DNA of 64,000 bases from Vicugna pacos. Its lineage: Eukaryota > Chordata > Mammalia > Artiodactyla > Camelidae. The number at the start of each line of letters is the position of its first letter. Within the stretch, counting starts at the first letter, position 1. Location: positions 20,431,501 to 20,495,500 of the forward strand of contig NC_133020.1 in the NCBI RefSeq assembly GCF_048564905.1, given 5' to 3'. The notes beneath the pieces were generated by a model that ran no database searches, was not told the origin of the DNA, and worked only from the letters and a program-made list of their open reading frames with translations. Both the position numbers and the translations under genes were made by a program. Of the stretch, positions 1 through 12,200 are shown piece after piece.

Positions 1-659
1 CCAGGCCTCAGCACCGTGGCCCCGTCTCCCAGCCGCCCTGTCAGGCTCAGCCACACGGGACCTGGAGGAGAGAGCTTGTTCTAATTACCATGGAAGCTTG
101 TTAGCAAGACAGCGCCCCCAGGCCCCTCCACTGCCTCAGCAGGATTCACGGGGCTTCGGGAGGGGTGGACGGGCAGAGAGGGGGCCCAGAGACCCTGCCC
201 TCGCTGGGGCATCCTCCGTCCCAAGAGCATGGCTCTCAGGTTTCTGACCGGCCCTGGGAAGAACCGGGGCAGGGTGGTGAGAGAGCCTGGCTGGGCGGAT
301 GGAGCTGACCTGGGGCACCGCTGAGCCCCCAGGCCTTGTGAGAATGGGGGGAGGATTGCACATGGAAGTGGGGGTGGGGGCAGCATCTGGAGCTGGGTTT
401 CATGTCCCCCGGGACAGAGGAGAGAGTTCAGTTTCGTTCACATCCACGAATTCAGATTAAGCCCCACCTGTGGAAGTGGCTCCACACTGGGCACCAGCGA
501 TGCAGAAGCAGATACCACCACCCTGCCTGTGAGGCACACTCTGTGGTGCTGAGCGGCACTGAGGGTGGGCTGCCTAGGAGGGGAAGGAAGCGGCGGGGGC
601 GCTGAGGCCAGGGGTGCGGAGGGCACGAGGCTGGGAGACACCTTGTTATACGCTGGGAA

Positions 660-1345
660 CAAATAGTGAAGAGCCCACAGCTGAATTCAGACACCATCGT
701 GAGCAGTGGCTCTGGGCCAGGCTCTGGGCTGAGGCTGGCGATGATGAAGACATATCCGGGGCCTCCAATAACTCCCGCTCTAAAGGAGTCTGGGGGAGGG
801 GAAAATGAGTTAGATAAAAACCGCCAAGATTGATGGGAAAACTGGGCGTCAAAGAGAAGTATGAAAACCCTTTCCGGGGGGCCCAGGGCAGGGGGACCCA
901 TCTGGCTGGGGGACTGAGAGGCTCCGTGGAGGAGACACATCTGAGGCAGTCTTGAAGGGAGGAGAAATGTTTTATGCGGAGGAGAGGACTTGAGAGTGGA
1001 AGCTGAGGGTGGGGAGGACGTCACAGGCTGAGGTGACAGCTGAGCAAGACCTAGGAAGGTCTGGAACTGGTGGAAAGACGCCAATGCCAGGGTGGGGGCT
1101 GGAAATGCAAGTGGAACAGGCCAGAGGATGAAGTAAACTTCCCAGGGAGGCCGGAGGGGGTGAACCCATCGGCCCTGGGAGGGGAAGTTATGGTCAGGTT
1201 AGGAAGATTTGATTTCTTCAGTAAACATTCACTGAAGGTCTGTGTGCTGGGCATGCTTCAAGCACCAGGGATAAGCACTGAGCATGGCAGGCAGAGTCTG
1301 CCTTCATGGGGCTTACAGTCAAGTGGAGGACTTGATGGAACAGAT
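660..1345 (-). repeat. L2-type LINE fragments
   Basis: Two antisense L2-like pieces. Around 660-1080 the order is tail ('ggctctgggccaggctctgg') then body ('gaggctccgtggaggagac'). A second tail lies at 1205-1345 ('gtaaacattcactgaaggtc'). Recognition is from memory of the L2 3' consensus; edges are approximate. Confidence 0.5.
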
Positions 1346-2214
1346 TCAAGAAGTTAAAATCTCTTCTTTCCTTGGGTGAAGCACGGACCCTGGCTGGTAG
1401 ACATCTCCTAGGTTATCTCAGCCAGCTTTCTGCCTCCAAGCAGGGTGACATCACGCCAGGCAGCGGACCCTTTACTATTCTGGAAACATTTCAGGCAGTG
1501 GGATTTCATACCTTCCCTCTGGGCCCAGCAGCATCTCATAACCTGAAGCACAGCTCTTGCACCTGGGGGTTCCCTAGACCTCTGAATAGGCCAGGGCGGA
1601 AGGAGATGTGGATTCCCGCCTGGGGGCATCTCAGGCGCCTGCGCCAGCTCTTAGCTTAGGGATGACCCTGTGTGAGTGGAGTGTTCGGCTGGGAACAGGA
1701 CATCATTTCCAGGCCCACGGACACTTTCACACTTCCCAAGCATCCCCAAGGACTGATGGAACCCATGGTGCTACCATTTTGTCCATCCCCTTAGCACAGG
1801 CTTTGTCTGCTATTCAAATCCAGACATCCCTAGGGAGGGGCGAGGCTAAGTGTCATCGGTCACTTTCACCTGGGGTGGGGATGTCTCTCTAGTCCTTTCC
1901 TGAGCGGTTTCTGATAAGGGAGAAAAAGTGAGCTTAGTAACCCAAGGAGGAGAACGGACCACAGATGGGGTAGGGGGGTGCAGGGGATGAAGAGAGGGGA
2001 TGGAGGGCCTTGGAGCCAGACTGGCTGGGGCCAGAAGTCTTCCTGGGTTCAGATCCGCCCAGAGGAGGCAGCACGCCCTCCTCCCACCAGCCAGCCCCAC
2101 CAAGCCCTGCCCCAGTTGTAACAGCGCCCATTGTTGAGAACAGAGGTGACTGGCATTGCACGGTAGCCTGGGGGGACTCCCAATACTGACACATCCACCC
2201 ATCATCCATCTGTC

Positions 2215-2360
2215 TTTATTAAACTCACCTGTGTTGAGTTGTACCATGTTCCAGCCCTTGGCCTGGGGGCTAGGGACGCAGAGATGATCACATCCCAACC
2301 CCAACCCTTGTGATGCTCCCAGGAACAGGAAACTACCCCAAGGCAGTGACGTGAATGCTG
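2215..2360 (-). repeat. L2-type LINE tail fragment
   Basis: Reads like the antisense L2 3' end: 'ttattaaactcacctgtgtt' followed by a 'ccatgttccag ... ctagggacgcagagatga' pattern. Edges are approximate. Confidence 0.45.
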
Positions 2361-2839
2361 GCAAAGAAATGAGGTGAACAGGAGTAGCAGCGATTTTTTT
2401 TTTAGCCTTTCTATTTAATTTTCAATTTTCTATTCTTTTACAATATACACAAAAGTACAAAGAACAGTGTAATAAAAGCCCATTTAACCATCACGCAGGT
2501 CCAACAAGTTTTACTGATATTGTTTCATCTAACCCTTCCGCAGCGATATCTGAATACCGCCCACGACTCCGCTGTCCCCTGCCCCCGGCATCACCAACCC
2601 CAGAATCCAACCCTACGTCCCACACCGCTAGGATTCTTGGCAACGACCTGGCATCTCAGGCCTTGGCAAGCTAGGGTTTGCAAACGTGAGCCCCTCAGGG
2701 CCCTCCGGCTGTGCATTCCCGGGCCCCGCCGAAGCTTAGCCAGGTCACCCCTGGTCGCCAGCCACCGCCACCGTCTTTCGCGAACACCGCCGCACCCCTT
2801 CCCTAACTGCACTCCTGCTCCTCTCTGTCCTCGCTGCAG

Positions 2840-3936
2840 ATTGAAATGCTAGAACACAAGTACGGGGGCCACCTGGTGTCCCGGCGCGCCGCTTGCACCA
2901 TCCAAACCGCCTTCCGCCAGTACCAGCTCAGCAAGAACTTCGAGAAGATCCGCAACTCGCTCCTGGAGAGCCGCCTGCCACGGCGCATCTCCCTGCGCAA
3001 GGTGCGCGCGCCCACCGCCGAGAGCCTGGCGGCCGAGCGGGCGCTCCTGGAGGGCTGCGGCCTCGCGGGGCTGCCGCTGGTGCGCTCGCCCTCCCTGCCG
3101 CCCACCTTCGCGGGCACGCTCACCGAGCTGGAGGACTCCTTCACCGAGCAGGTGCAGTCCCTGGCCAAGTCCATCGACGACGCCCTCAGCACCTGGAGCC
3201 TCAAGACCATGTGCTCCCTGCAGGAGAGCGGCGCCTACCAGCTCCACCAAGCCCTGCGCGCAGGCGCGGGGACGCCAGGCCTGGAGGCCGAGGCGCGGGA
3301 GCCCGAGGGCGCCCACCCCGGGGCAGGGGCTGAGCCCGCCGAGCCTGCCGGCCCGCCCCAGGGCCACGGCAGCACGCTCATGATGGCTTTCCGGGACGTC
3401 ACCGTGCAGATCGCCAGCCAGAACATCTCCGTCTCCTCCTCCACCGCCCTGTCGGTGGCCAACTGCCTGGGCGCGCAGACGGCCGCGGCCCCGGCAGAGT
3501 CCGCGGCAGGCACGGCGGAGCAGGGCGGGCCCGGGGGCCAGGAGGCCCCAGAGGCCCCCAGCGCCGGCCAGGGGCACGCGCCCGCCGAGGATGCGAGCGC
3601 AGAAGCCGGAGTTGGGGGAGCCCAGCGCGCCAGCCCGCCCGGGGCTGCGGGGCCAGCGGCGGAGGAGGACGAGGAGGCGGCCGAGGAGGTGGGGAAAGGG
3701 GCCGAGGCCGAGGCCGCCGACAACTCGGAGCAGCTGAGCAGCAGCAGCACGTCCACCAGATCCGCCAAGTCGGGCTCAGAAGCGTCGGCTTCGGCCTCCA
3801 AGGAGGCCCTGCAGGCCATGGTCCTGAGCCTGCCCCGCTACCACTGCGAGAACCCGGCCAGCTGCAGGTCCCCCACGCTCTCAACCGACACCCTGCGCAA
3901 GCGTCTGTACCGCATCGGCCTCAACCTCTTCAACAT
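2840..3936 (+). CDS. IQSEC3: IQSEC3 exon V1: IQ motif and long acidic/Ser-rich linker
   Basis: Acceptor ctgcag precedes 2840. The exon opens in phase 0 with codons for I-E-M-L-E-H-K and ends after 'AT' of a split Ile codon at the donor gtgagt (3937). It has 365 full codons. The IQ motif core is at residues 21-22 ([10 protein letters not shown]), a calmodulin-binding type motif. The conserved stretch [17 protein letters not shown] follows at about residues 184-200, then an Ala/Glu-rich linker ([18 protein letters not shown]) and a serine tract before the start of the Sec7 domain ([13 protein letters not shown]). The exon is very GC-rich, which leaves spurious open frames on the opposite strand. 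The Met at 2846 could serve as the start of a shorter isoform; I did not find its first exon. Confidence 0.97.
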
Positions 3937-6900
3937 GTGAGTCCCCAGGGGGAGGCGGGGCCGGGCACCTGTCCTTGCAGCGGAGCAGTGCCGGTAACCG
4001 AGCGGGTCGTCCCAGTGCCCTCCTAGTGTCCACTGTGGCCTCTGCTCCAGCCTGCTGCTTGAGGGACTGTGTAGGAACACACGTTTTATTTGTAATTGCT
4101 ACGAACTTATTTTAAGGATTAGGGACAAAACGCAGCACACCGGTGCTTCAACCACTGGGAGATGAAGCGAGGCTTTGAGAAGCAGGAGAAATTTAAAGAA
4201 ACCCTGGCTTCAGTGAGTAATAGTACAGGTAGTAAAAGCATTGCGCAGAAGTCGTTCAGGTAGGACACGAAGGCAGGGAAACAGCATCATCCCATGGGGT
4301 TTACGACACACAGAGAAGAGACAATGGGCAAAGGAGAAAAGGAGGCGAGGGTGGGGCGAGCAGAGACCCAGCGTGAGGAACACAGGTGGAGAGCGGGAGA
4401 CAGATTAGAGGCATCAGGGAGCGGCGAGGGGAGACAAGGAGGCGGGTACGAGGCAGGCAGAGGTGGCGCACAAGAGAACAGGGCATGGGAGCAGAGACGT
4501 GAGCGGCCACCACAGCTCAGGGCACCCGGCCAGACTTTTCCTTGCAGCCAGGAGGTACACATACAGCGGGTGGCAAACCGAGCCAACACGCAGGCCCCTC
4601 CTGTGGGAATGTCGAGTACCCGAGGCATTCATCTCCACCCTCCACCACCTCTTCCTTTACAGCCCTGAGCTGGGAATCACAGCACCCCTCCCGCTTAATC
4701 AGTGAGGACTGAGCGGAAACCACTCATATGTGTGTTCATTTATTCATTTAACCGATTTTTGGAGTGCCGGCACCTAACCACATAGATGAGCGAGACACGT
4801 TCCCTGGTCTCAAGAAGCTTATATGCCAACTCACCTGCTCCTAGCTCAGCGGACATAAAACATTTGCAAACTTGCTAACAATATCTAGAGATAGTGTTAT
4901 TATGGCATTTTACAGAAAAGGGAACAGGCTCACGCAAGGAAGGTGAGTTGCGTGCGTGCTGTGAAACAGTTATTCAGTAAGTGGCAGAGCCGGGGGAAGG
5001 CAGATCTGATTCCCTAATCCCTTGCTCGCTCTTCTGTGTCAGGCTGCGACCCCGTGAGCGCAGCCCCAGCCTCACTTCTGCAGGTGCACACAGACACTTG
5101 GATTCCATAAGACACAGTGGTTCCCAAATTATGTGTACTGAAGGGCCAGTTTGGGTTTTCACCCAATATGTTGTGGGCTGATACGATGGTAAAATATGAC
5201 AAAAAGGAAGGGCCAGAAAAAGTCGCATGCTTGGTTGTCCTGAAAATGTCAAAGTGCTATAAAAGGGTCTAAAGGCTTACTTACCCTCTATTTCTGTACT
5301 TACGTCCTTCTGGGCCAGTCAGATCTAGCTCGGGGAGCAGCGTGGGTCTGCCACCAAGCTGGGAGCTCATCTGCCTTAAGACAAAGCACCCACGCCCACA
5401 CCCACACCCACACCCACGTATAGAGACGCAAGCCTGTGAAAGTAAACCCTGAGAGCAGGATTCTTGGGTCCACCACGGGCCGGACCGGGGAGAAGGATGC
5501 GGTGGGATAGCTCCCCTCCATTTCCCAGTCCCCCTGCCCTCTGGGTCCCAGTGTGGGTGCTGAGACAGCAGGATACTGGTGGGAGGAAGAGCCTTCTTGG
5601 CAGGGCTTGGGGACCTCAGGGTCCGATCCAGTGGGACTGAGGCAGAAAGACAGAAGGGACATCTCTCCACTCGCTATGGAATCCACTTTGGCCAGACCTC
5701 CTCAGCCCTGCACCCTCTTCACTCCCGTGTGGGAAGGTTCTGGAGAGCCTGGGGAGAGGGGCTTCGGAAGGGGAAGGGGAGACCCTCCGCAGTGGAAGGA
5801 ATGCTGGCATTCCCTGGGAATTCTTCCCAAGGACCTCCAGGCACTTTTGTGTGTTTCCTGGGCTGTAAGAAAGAAGGGAAGGGAGTCATGGGCGGCCTCA
5901 CTCTCTAATCCTTCTCCCCACCCCACCCCAGAAACCCGGACAAGGGCATCCAGTTCCTGATCTCGCGAGGCTTCATCCCCGACACCCCCATTGGAGTGGC
6001 CCACTTCCTGCTCCAGCGCAAGGGCCTCAGCCGCCAGATGATCGGAGAGTTCCTGGGCAACAGCAAGAAGCAGTTCAACCGCGACGTGCTGGAGTGAGTG
6101 CCCCCCTCCGCCCCGCCCCGCCCGGCCCGGCCCAACAGCTGCGGAAGGACGGGGCCTCCCAGTCTCGCGGTCCCAGAAGCCCCCTGCTATGTGGGTGCCC
6201 TGAAGGGAGGCCTGGAGGAAATGACAGACGAAGAGAAAGATCAAGTTTTGTCTGTCTCCTGTTTTCCCTCCATCTGGTTCATCTCTCTGGCTTTGCTTGC
6301 CCCCTTTCCATCGGTGGGGGAGAGTGGAGGTACTGTGCCCCATGGCTTCATTCCTTCTGACCGCCCCACACCCCCTGCTTTGTCTCTCTGCTCTGGGGCA
6401 GGGGTGAGGCTTCACTCACAGGCCCTGACTGTGCTGCGTGTTCTCATCCGCCTTCCCGGCCCCATGTGGCCTGGCCCTGGAATTCTCACCTGCTAGGCTC
6501 CCACTGACCCACAGTGCTGTGAACACAGGGCTTTTCTCTAGCCCAGGTTGTGCTGAGCAGCACAATGAAAGCTAATTGCCATCCTCCCTGGGAGGCGGAG
6601 TGTGTGGGCTGGAGACTCAGACCTGCCGCTGCAGCCCTGCAGGGAGCGTGGCTGGGCTGGGGGCTGGGCTGACAGTGGTGGCTGGACCAGGCTTGGATGA
6701 GGAGGCCTTGTGGCAGGCAGGAGAGGTGGCTTGACCTGAGAGGCCCGGCTCAGACACCTGCTCTGCTCCTAACATGCTCTGGAGCTTTTGCAAGTCACTT
6801 CCACTCTAGGCCTTGGCTTCCTCACCTGTAAAGTGAGAGGGCTGGGCTGTGTGATTTCAAAGGCCCTTCCCACTCCTGTGCATCTGTCATCTTTCCCAGT

Positions 6901-9218
6901 CCTTAGTGCACCATGGCATCATGCAGGATCATTTGCCCTAAGCATGCTTTCCCATGTAGCCAGGGCCGCCCATAGAGGCTTGCAGGCTGGGCAGTGGTGG
7001 GGAGCCAGCGTCCACGAGAGAACAGAGGGCCATTCACCGCTCATTCAACAACTATTGAGTGTCTACCGTTTGCTGGGAACGGGGCTGAGCTGGGCATCCT
7101 GTCTGTGGACGTGTGTGGAATGGGGGGAGTAACAGGCCTGGCCTCAGGGAAGTTATAGACCCAGGTGTCAATGAGGAGAGAGGAGGGGAGGAGCAGGAAA
7201 GAGAGGTGAGGGGCCAAGGAGTCTTGAGTGGGCACCGTGGGCTTAGGGAGGGGGAGTGCAGAGCCTCGCCTCGCCTCTGCCCCGTGAACGCCTCGGTCCC
7301 TCGTGCTTTGTTCTGCAGGCCCTGGCACACTCAGCCTGCACGGGGTAGCTCCAGAGAGAGGAGCCCCCACCCCCCACGTCCGCAGGGTGCTGGCTGCCTG
7401 GCTGGTCGATTGCCAAATGCGAGGAGAAGATGGAGACGCGGAAGAGGCGGACACTAGCAGGGCAGCCAGACACTGGGCGGGCTGGCATCTCCCTGCCACT
7501 CAAGCCAGCTCCCTGGGAACCTTTCAGGATCCACTGCCTCTTCCTTACTCCCACTAGAGAAAACACACAATGACAGTCCCCAGTGCCATTTGTCCAGGCC
7601 TGGAAGGCTTCACTGGGATTCTGCATGGCACCCCCACCCCCGCCAGTGACATTCAGCCTGTCGCATCCATTCTGTACAAAGCTATTTGCTGGATAAAAGG
7701 ACATAAATCACCCATCCCCTTGGAGACTGAGACAGCCCAAGCCACACACTCTCCAAGACGCAGCCAGACAGGAAGGGGAGAGGCGGAAAGCCTCGGGGAG
7801 GGGAAAGGCTGGGCCCCCGCTCCTGGGCCTGTGGGGGACGAAGAGAGGAGGGGCCAAGCAGAATCTGCCCTGGCCGCTGACCCGTGTCTGAGCATCGCAG
7901 ATGCAGTGACATTTGCCTCCAGACTCAGGCCCTCGGTGCTCTGCGAGGCCAACCTCCCCGTCCCTTTGTGTCAATGTTCCATGGAAGACCCAGTCCAGGA
8001 AGGAGCGTCTCCAACCAGCCTTCATCAAATAGTAATAGAAGGCGTTCTGAACGTGGAGGGCCATGTCTGTTCCAGTGTTTACTTGGGAAGGTGGTTTCTT
8101 TTTTTCTCTAGGAGAAACCAGTCTCAGTTTCCTCATTTGTCAGAAGGGGATAATAGAACCAGTCAAATGAATTAAATTTTTTAAATGCATGTAAATTGCT
8201 TAACTCAGTGCCTGGTGCTTACTTAGGAAGTTCTTTTCAAAATGTCAGCTATTTCTAGCGTTACTTTCCCACGTAAAATCACAGGGCATTAGACACCCCC
8301 CACCTCCCACCCCACCCCCAACACAGGAGCCCTCAGACCCCTCAGGGCTGGTGTGAGTTCACTCCCCAGACCACAGGAGCCACTGGGGAAGCGGGGGAGC
8401 TCACTGGGAAGTCCTCTCTGGTGCTGAGGAGGGAGGGCCAGACAGCAGCCGGATTGGGATCGGGACCCCCTGGGGCTGGAGGCGTCCCCGTCTCAGGCTT
8501 CACATGGCTGGGAAATTTGGCTTCGCTCTATTTCCTTTCTGAAATGCTCGCTTCAGCAGGTTTGCAGGCCGGCGGATGGGGGAAGTTCCGGGCTGGCGGC
8601 GGGCAGCCTCTCCCGGCCGGCCGGCCGGGCCATCCCCTCCGACGTGAGCCGCACGCGGGGAGGGCGTCGTGTCTGTCCTTTCCCCGGAAGTGCAGGCAGG
8701 GCAGCGTCGGGGCCGGGCGGCCAGAAGGAAGTTTCCGGGCGTTCCTTCTCTCACCGTGTCGGCTCCGTTCTGTGTGAGGCATTAGAGTTTGACGTGGTAG
8801 TCAGATTTCATTATTTCCTTTCCGTGGAAATGTGCTGGCCAGCGTGTAACAGATTTGTTCTTCTGAGGAGACGTTCAGAAATGAAGACAGGTTGTCTGTC
8901 AGGCTCAACAGGCTGGAAGGCTGTGGCCTTTCATTGCTAGGAAGGAGTGATTTGAGAACATCCGGCCCATTGTCCGTGTGTGGCTTCAGAAGGGCTGCCT
9001 TATTCCTGAGGAGCTCTGCGGGGGGGGGGGGAGCAGGGGGTGCCCGGGCCAACCCTGCCAGGGCTGGACAAGGGGAGAGAGGCCGGGGCAGGCGGGGGTA
9101 GGAGGCTCTGGGGGTTATCTCCACTGTTCTGAAAACCTGACACTGCACCCAGAGGAATGGAAGGGGGGGGGCTCTTGTAAAAGCGGCGTCTTTGGGTTTT
9201 ATAGCCTTGACCCCTCAC

Positions 9219-9272
<54 letters not shown>

Positions 9273-12200
9273 CTCTCCTTCACAGTAAAGAATCATTGGT
9301 ATTTAAGCATCACTTACTCGCATATGTGGAAGTCTTGGGACTCCAAGCATGGAGTGAATAGCCCAGAGTTCAGACTCCCTTTGGCTTGGTCACATGTGTC
9401 TGTAAACTGGGCTTTGACACAAAAATGAACACACCTGACACTCTCTCTGTTCCGGAGTACTCAGGTCCTAGCCCTGAAGGGCTGTCTCTCAGTCCTGCGT
9501 GATGTTCAGGGCTGGCGGAGACCAGCCGCTCTGGGAAGTGAGACTCCTCGGAGAGGCTTTCTCGGGCTCCTCGGGAGGGCCGTCTGGGGGCGAGCAGCCG
9601 GGAGGCCAAGTGGCTCACGCAGCTCAAGTCGCGCTGCGCCCGGCGGGCCCAGTTCCAGGACCCTCCGTGCGGAGCCTCGTGCCCTCTTGCGCGCAGCGCT
9701 GGGAGGTGTGGGAGTCCGCACCAGCGAGGGGGCCGAGCAGCGGCCGGCCGGGTCGCCTGGCCGCAGTCACAGAGCTGACCGAGGGCTGAGCTCTGCAGCC
9801 TGCAGAATGGCCTACAATGGGGCCCTCCGCCCGGCACTCCCCCAAACCCGGTCTCTTGCATCACCTGACAGATGTGTGGTCCCAGTGCCTTCGCAGGGCT
9901 TGTCAGACTCCAGCTGTGAAGCGTGGGGCTGACAGACGCCCCGGGTGGTCGGCTAGTCCAGCCCTCTTGTTTCACTCAGGACGGGAGTTGAGGCCCCGAG
10001 AGAAGAAATGGCTGGTACCCTGGCCAGTGGAAGAGCCACTGAACGGAATCAGGGGCTCTCCCACTCCTGACTCAGCTTCCCTGGCTGGGCCTGAGCCTCT
10101 CGTCAGAGAAGAAAACAGAGCTGGGAAACTGGTCCATAAATGGCTGGTCTGAGCTGACTCAGGCCCCTCCCTCTGGTAGACGCCTGTCTCCATCTGCCTT
10201 CTTACGCACGGTTGATGGTCCGATGACGGTTTCAGTCAGAGCTGACTGGCGATGAGGGACAGGGTCTTCATTCTATTGCTGGAGGGAACTTCAGGTCCAC
10301 TTATTCACTGGGCACATCAGCTCCGCTTGGGTCCCTAGCGAGAATGCTCATTTCATAAGCTCTGTTATATCCCGAGAGCTTTACGCACATTGTCTCTCCC
10401 ACCCCCGCCTGCCCACTGGCTGGTACAGATGTCAGCTCCGTTCTAGAGGCAGAGAAAGTGAGGCCCGGAGAGGCTGCATGACTGGAACTGCACAGCCAAG
10501 TGGTGGAGATAAGATTCAGCCCAAAGGTGCCTGGCACCGAAGGCCTGACTTCTTCCCATCCCACCCCTGTCATTGGCACCAAGCGTGGGTCTCCAAGTGA
10601 AGCCCCCAGAACAGCAGTGGCACCTGGGAACTCGTCAGCAACTTTGATTCGCAGACTCCACCCCAGGCCCCGGAATCAGAGACTCTGGGATGCATCCAGC
10701 AATGTGCATGTGCATCAGCCTGCCTGGTGATTTGTTTGAGAACCACGGGTGAACAGGGGTACCACCTGGCCCAGCGACAGGATAACGGCCTCGCCATCCA
10801 CATTGACTCCTGGCAGTTTCAACATGTGTCTGGCAGCCACCCCTTCTGAAGACCTCAAACAAGATTTTCTTTGTCCCTGTGTGGTCACCAGGGACACTGA
10901 CAGGTCCCCCTCCTGCTCTGTTTCCTTGGCCACGTTGTTCTTTTCCAGAAAACCTTGACCTAAGGCACGTCATGAGTTCCAGCTAACAAAAATAACTCTC
11001 TGGCGGATGGGGCTATTTTTAATTGAATTGTATCAGACAAGAACTGCAGAAGTAACACCCGGGTTCCTCCAGCTCATGGCAGTGGGCGGTTTCGTTTCCC
11101 ATCCTCACCCTGAAACCTGGAAACCTGGTCTCCGCCTGGAGCAAAGTCCCACGTGGGCAGCACAGACACCTCTTCCCAGCCGTGGCCTGAGCCTCAACCT
11201 TCCAGATCTTTGCTGTCTCTCCTGGCCAATTAAATTTGTCTTTACCTATTTTCAGCTCCAGACTAGTTCCTTTGTCTGCCAGACACTGTCTTGCTCTTGT
11301 TAAAAGAAAAAACGTCGAGATGACGAAATTCCTTTTGATCACAGTTGTGTACGACGCCTCATTTCCCCGCAACGCAGACTGATTCCACGTGTGGGTTGGT
11401 ATTAACAAGCAATTTCACGGAAGATTGTGCCTATTTATACAGATGCAGGGAATATCTGGGCTCACACTTCCCCAGCCCTTGTGAGGGGCTTGCCACAGCC
11501 CCACAGAAGCCCACGGGAGAGAGGGGGCACGCCACAGTGATTCCCCCTGCATCAGCTGCATCTCCCGGGGCAGGTCCATGTGGGTCCTTGGAAGAAGCCT
11601 GATCAAGGCCAGTTTGCCGGGCCCTCATTGCTCACTGGTCTGCCTGTGCTGCTGAAGGAAGTGGGGGTGCACGTGGTCTGGAGTCCACAGGATCTCTCCC
11701 CTGCAGCCGTGTCCTGGGGTCAGCTCCAGGTGGTCTGGGCCAACCCGGCAGAGCTTCCAAAGGTGCCGGCCCCGGGCCTCCCTCGCCAGCAGACCGCGTG
11801 CTCACGGGCCTGTTCATCCTCACAGTGGGTCTGTCACTCACTCACCCATCCCCCCGGGAACGTTAACTGAGTTCATGTATACGCTAGGGATGCAGAGATT
11901 GACTCTGGGAGTCAGAGAGCATATGGCCTGGTGGGAGGACAGACAGGTGCACTCATGGCATGGGAGATACCACCGTGGAGGTCCAGGAAGACTCCCAGAG
12001 AGATAGAAAGCTACCCAGAGACCTGGACGTGGCGGCGGGGGGTGGGGGGTGGCAGGAAGAAGGAACAGTAGGTTCAGATGTGGGGAGGTTGGAAAGCTTG
12101 GCTTCCGGAGGGGAGCCGGGTCACGGCAGGGGCAAGAGGGGCTGGAAGCCACCAGGGCCATGCTTCCTGGGGAACTCAGATTTCTTATGAGGGGTGTGGG

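Larger units (their letters stand above)
1..2839 (+). other. IQSEC3 intron (upstream of first visible exon)
   Basis: No coding exon was recognised here. It holds ancient repeat pieces: L2-like at 660-1080, 1205-1345 and 2215-2360, and an AT-rich interspersed-repeat fragment near 2390-2540. It ends in a normal acceptor (ctgcag) at 2839. The first 650 bases show nothing I can name. If a short isoform starts in this intron, its first exon was not found. Confidence 0.8.
3937..5931 (+). other. IQSEC3 intron V1-V2
   Basis: Holds a purine-rich stretch (4290-4500), an L2-like tail (4730-4830), a MIR-like segment (4880-5010) and a short (CCCACA)n tract (5389-5417). Nothing coding was recognised. It ends with the acceptor ccccag at 5931. 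Confidence 0.8.

Noticed and set aside
2849-3577. 242-codon antisense frame opposite IQSEC3 exon V1
   Set aside because: Produced by the very high GC content of the true exon; Gly/Leu/Ala-rich without motifs.
9186-9296. Open frames encoding poly-His-Thr or poly-Cys-Val
   Set aside because: Simple translations of the (CA)n microsatellite.
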